Below are positions 5,121 through 5,736 of a DNA stretch of 5,736 nucleotides, piece by piece. The stretch is from SIG607 sp045586405 (GTDB lineage Bacteria > Bacillota > Clostridia > Oscillospirales > Acutalibacteraceae): contig JAZNAG010000105.1 in the NCBI GenBank assembly GCA_045586405.1, forward strand, positions 1-5,736. The letters are read 5' to 3'. Both the position numbers and the translations under genes were made by a program. The notes beneath the pieces were generated by a model. The model searched no databases, was not told where the DNA came from, and saw nothing but the letters and a program-made list of their open reading frames with translations. The number at the start of each line of letters is the position of its first letter. The stretch's first letter is position 1.

Positions 5121-5174
5121 ATCAAAGATTTAGACTGTTTTTGAGAACATAGATACTCGTTCCACTCGTATGAG
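5097..5174. mobile_element. 78-bp hairpin insertion within module copy 2
   Basis: Leader and repeat are adjacent in copy 1 but 78 bases further apart in copy 2. The extra sequence holds a long hairpin, 5102-5145: CTC/GAG, AAAAACAGT/ACTGTTTTT and CTAAATC/GATTTAG around a 3-base AAA loop, with only small bulges. ATA occurs at both edges (5097-5099 and 5175-5177), which could be a 3-base target duplication or chance. ACTCGT is repeated twice in its right part. It resembles a tiny palindromic insertion, but the alternative, loss of this segment from copy 1, is equally open. Confidence 0.4.
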
Positions 5175-5273
5175 ATAGGGCAAACCGTCTGAAAGGCGCA
5201 TAAATACTAGGGTTTTCACTGGTTTGCCCTATTGAACGCATTGGTGTCAAAAACGGGTTTTAAGCGGTTTTTA
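5175..5273. repeat. Palindrome-bearing direct repeat module, copy 2
   Basis: This is the gapless partner of 175-273. ATAGGGCAAACC (5175-5186) pairs perfectly with GGTTTGCCCTAT (5221-5232), with G-T pairs possible on both sides. The interior has drifted (GCATAAATACTAGGGTTTT here) while the right arm block GGTTTGCCCTATTGAAC is identical. Retention of both arms with a diverged loop suggests that the stem matters. It lies in the same orientation as copy 1, so the regulator and operon are bracketed by direct repeats about 5 kb apart. Confidence 0.7.
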
Positions 5274-5281
5274 TACATAGC

Positions 5282-5313
5282 AAAAGCGGAACAGAAATTT
5301 CTGTTCCGCTTTT
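5282..5313. terminator. Perfect 32-bp palindrome, bidirectional terminator
   Basis: AAAAGCGGAACAGAAA (5282-5297) is followed at once by its exact reverse complement TTTCTGTTCCGCTTTT (5298-5313). It lies five bases past the stop codon of the minus-strand gene and has A/T runs on both flanks, as expected of a terminator working in both directions. It would end that gene and also any transcript leaving the repeat module on the plus strand. With no spacer, the RNA loop must open a few central A-T pairs. Confidence 0.8.
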
Positions 5314-5317
5314 GAGC

Positions 5318-5736
5318 CTAGTTTTCGTTGTATGCACGATCAATAAGAGGCTTTGCTTTTTGAAGATCGGAAGCGGATTGAATGTGTAGTTCGACAGCGC
5401 CGCAACCCCAATGACCAATATTAGTTACATCTCTTGAAAAACCTTCTTCAAATGTAACACTTTCTACAGCTATAGGCAGGTTTAATATCAGTTTTTTCTT
5501 TAATGCAACAACAGTTACTATGTTTTTAATCTTTTTAAATGCCGAATAAAGTTTTAAATGCGTTTCGCTAACATCATCACCTAAACTTAATATGTAATTG
5601 CTTAGATCTTGATAAAGAGTTTTTATAGCCTGATCTGCATTAGCAATTTGCTCCTCGAATGTTTTATCGACAGATTTACTCTTAGTGCTTGGCTCAATAT
5701 CAGAGATAGCGGTCGCCACGTTCTCATTAATTTGCT
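5318..5736 (-). CDS. DUF5655-domain protein, C-terminal part (N-terminus off window)
   Basis: About 138 residues are visible and the frame stays open to the right edge. A GTG at 5717-5719 could start a 133-residue protein, but it has no good ribosome site, and coding continues upstream of it, so I treat the gene as truncated by the window. The visible part matches the DUF5655 pattern as I know it: a helix (ADQAIKTLYQDLSNYILSLGDDV), a strand region (FKKIKNIVTVVALKKKLILNL), the signature FSRDVTNIGHWGCGAVELHI, and a final helix, DLQKAKPLIDRAY. This domain commonly sits at the C-terminus of predicted PD-(D/E)XK-type nuclease-like or DUF262-type proteins, so the missing part may be a nuclease; the window cannot show it. 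It converges on the five-gene operon and ends in the 32-bp palindrome. Confidence 0.8.
   Translation of the reverse strand, partial: QINENVATAISDIEPSTKSKSVDKTFEEQIANADQAIKTLYQDLSNYILSLGDDVSETHLKLYSAFKKIKNIVTVVALKKKLILNLPIAVESVTFEEGFSRDVTNIGHWGCGAVELHIQSASDLQKAKPLIDRAYNEN

Noticed and set aside
130..5273. The two modules as attL and attR of a recently integrated element
   Set aside because: The repeats match at only 82 of 99 positions, one has a 78-base insertion, and no integrase or excisionase gene is present between them; the excisionase-like domain in the regulator is fused to a LuxR domain and is more likely regulatory.
5717..5719. GTG as the true start of the minus-strand DUF5655 gene
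   Set aside because: The frame remains open to the window edge and no good ribosome site precedes the GTG; DUF5655 is usually the tail of a longer protein, so truncation by the window is more likely.
1..5736. CRISPR array, tRNA or rRNA genes, complete insertion sequence
   Set aside because: No regularly spaced repeat series, no cloverleaf or conserved rRNA sequence, and no transposase or integrase frame was found on either strand.

Overview
The window looks like an accessory or intergenic-rich segment of a Clostridia-type member of the Bacillota, perhaps gut-associated. This rests on strong AGGAGG-type ribosome sites in front of almost every gene, AT-leaning sequence, a lipoprotein with a Gram-positive style signal peptide, small C-x2-C zinc-ribbon membrane proteins, and an AbrB/SpoVT-type N-terminus. 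The organism cannot be fixed more closely from the sequence alone.

Layout. Positions 1-488 are non-coding apart from a 20-codon AbrB-like fragment (130-192). They hold a repeat module (174-273), a terminator-like hairpin (353-392), a good sigma-A type promoter (403-431) and two related palindromes (407-428 and 442-463) placed on and just after that promoter. Next comes a 413-residue regulator (489-1730) with an excisionase/MerR-like helix-turn-helix at its N-terminus and a LuxR-type helix-turn-helix at its C-terminus. A hairpin with a T-tract (1774-1820) separates it from a tight five-gene run (1836-4898). That run encodes a small Cys-rich protein, a soluble or peripheral protein with two zinc ribbons, a lipoprotein, and two membrane proteins each headed by one zinc ribbon. 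A clear terminator (4911-4949) closes it.

Positions 4950-5317 are again almost gene-free. They hold a second copy of the AbrB-like fragment and repeat module in the same orientation, interrupted by a hairpin-bearing insertion of about 78 bp, and a perfect 32-bp palindrome. On the minus strand, entering from the right edge, is the C-terminal part of a DUF5655-type protein. This domain is often joined to nuclease-like domains, but the rest of the protein is outside the window.

Working view (inference). The regulator probably controls its own promoter through the paired palindromes and may control the five-gene run, which appears to make a membrane- and surface-associated assembly with four near-identical C-x2-C-x10-C-x2-C zinc ribbons. 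I do not know the function of that assembly. The most unusual feature is the pair of AbrB-leader/palindrome modules bracketing the regulator and operon. Their leader codons differ almost only at synonymous positions, so the short peptide or its DNA appears to have been kept under constraint.
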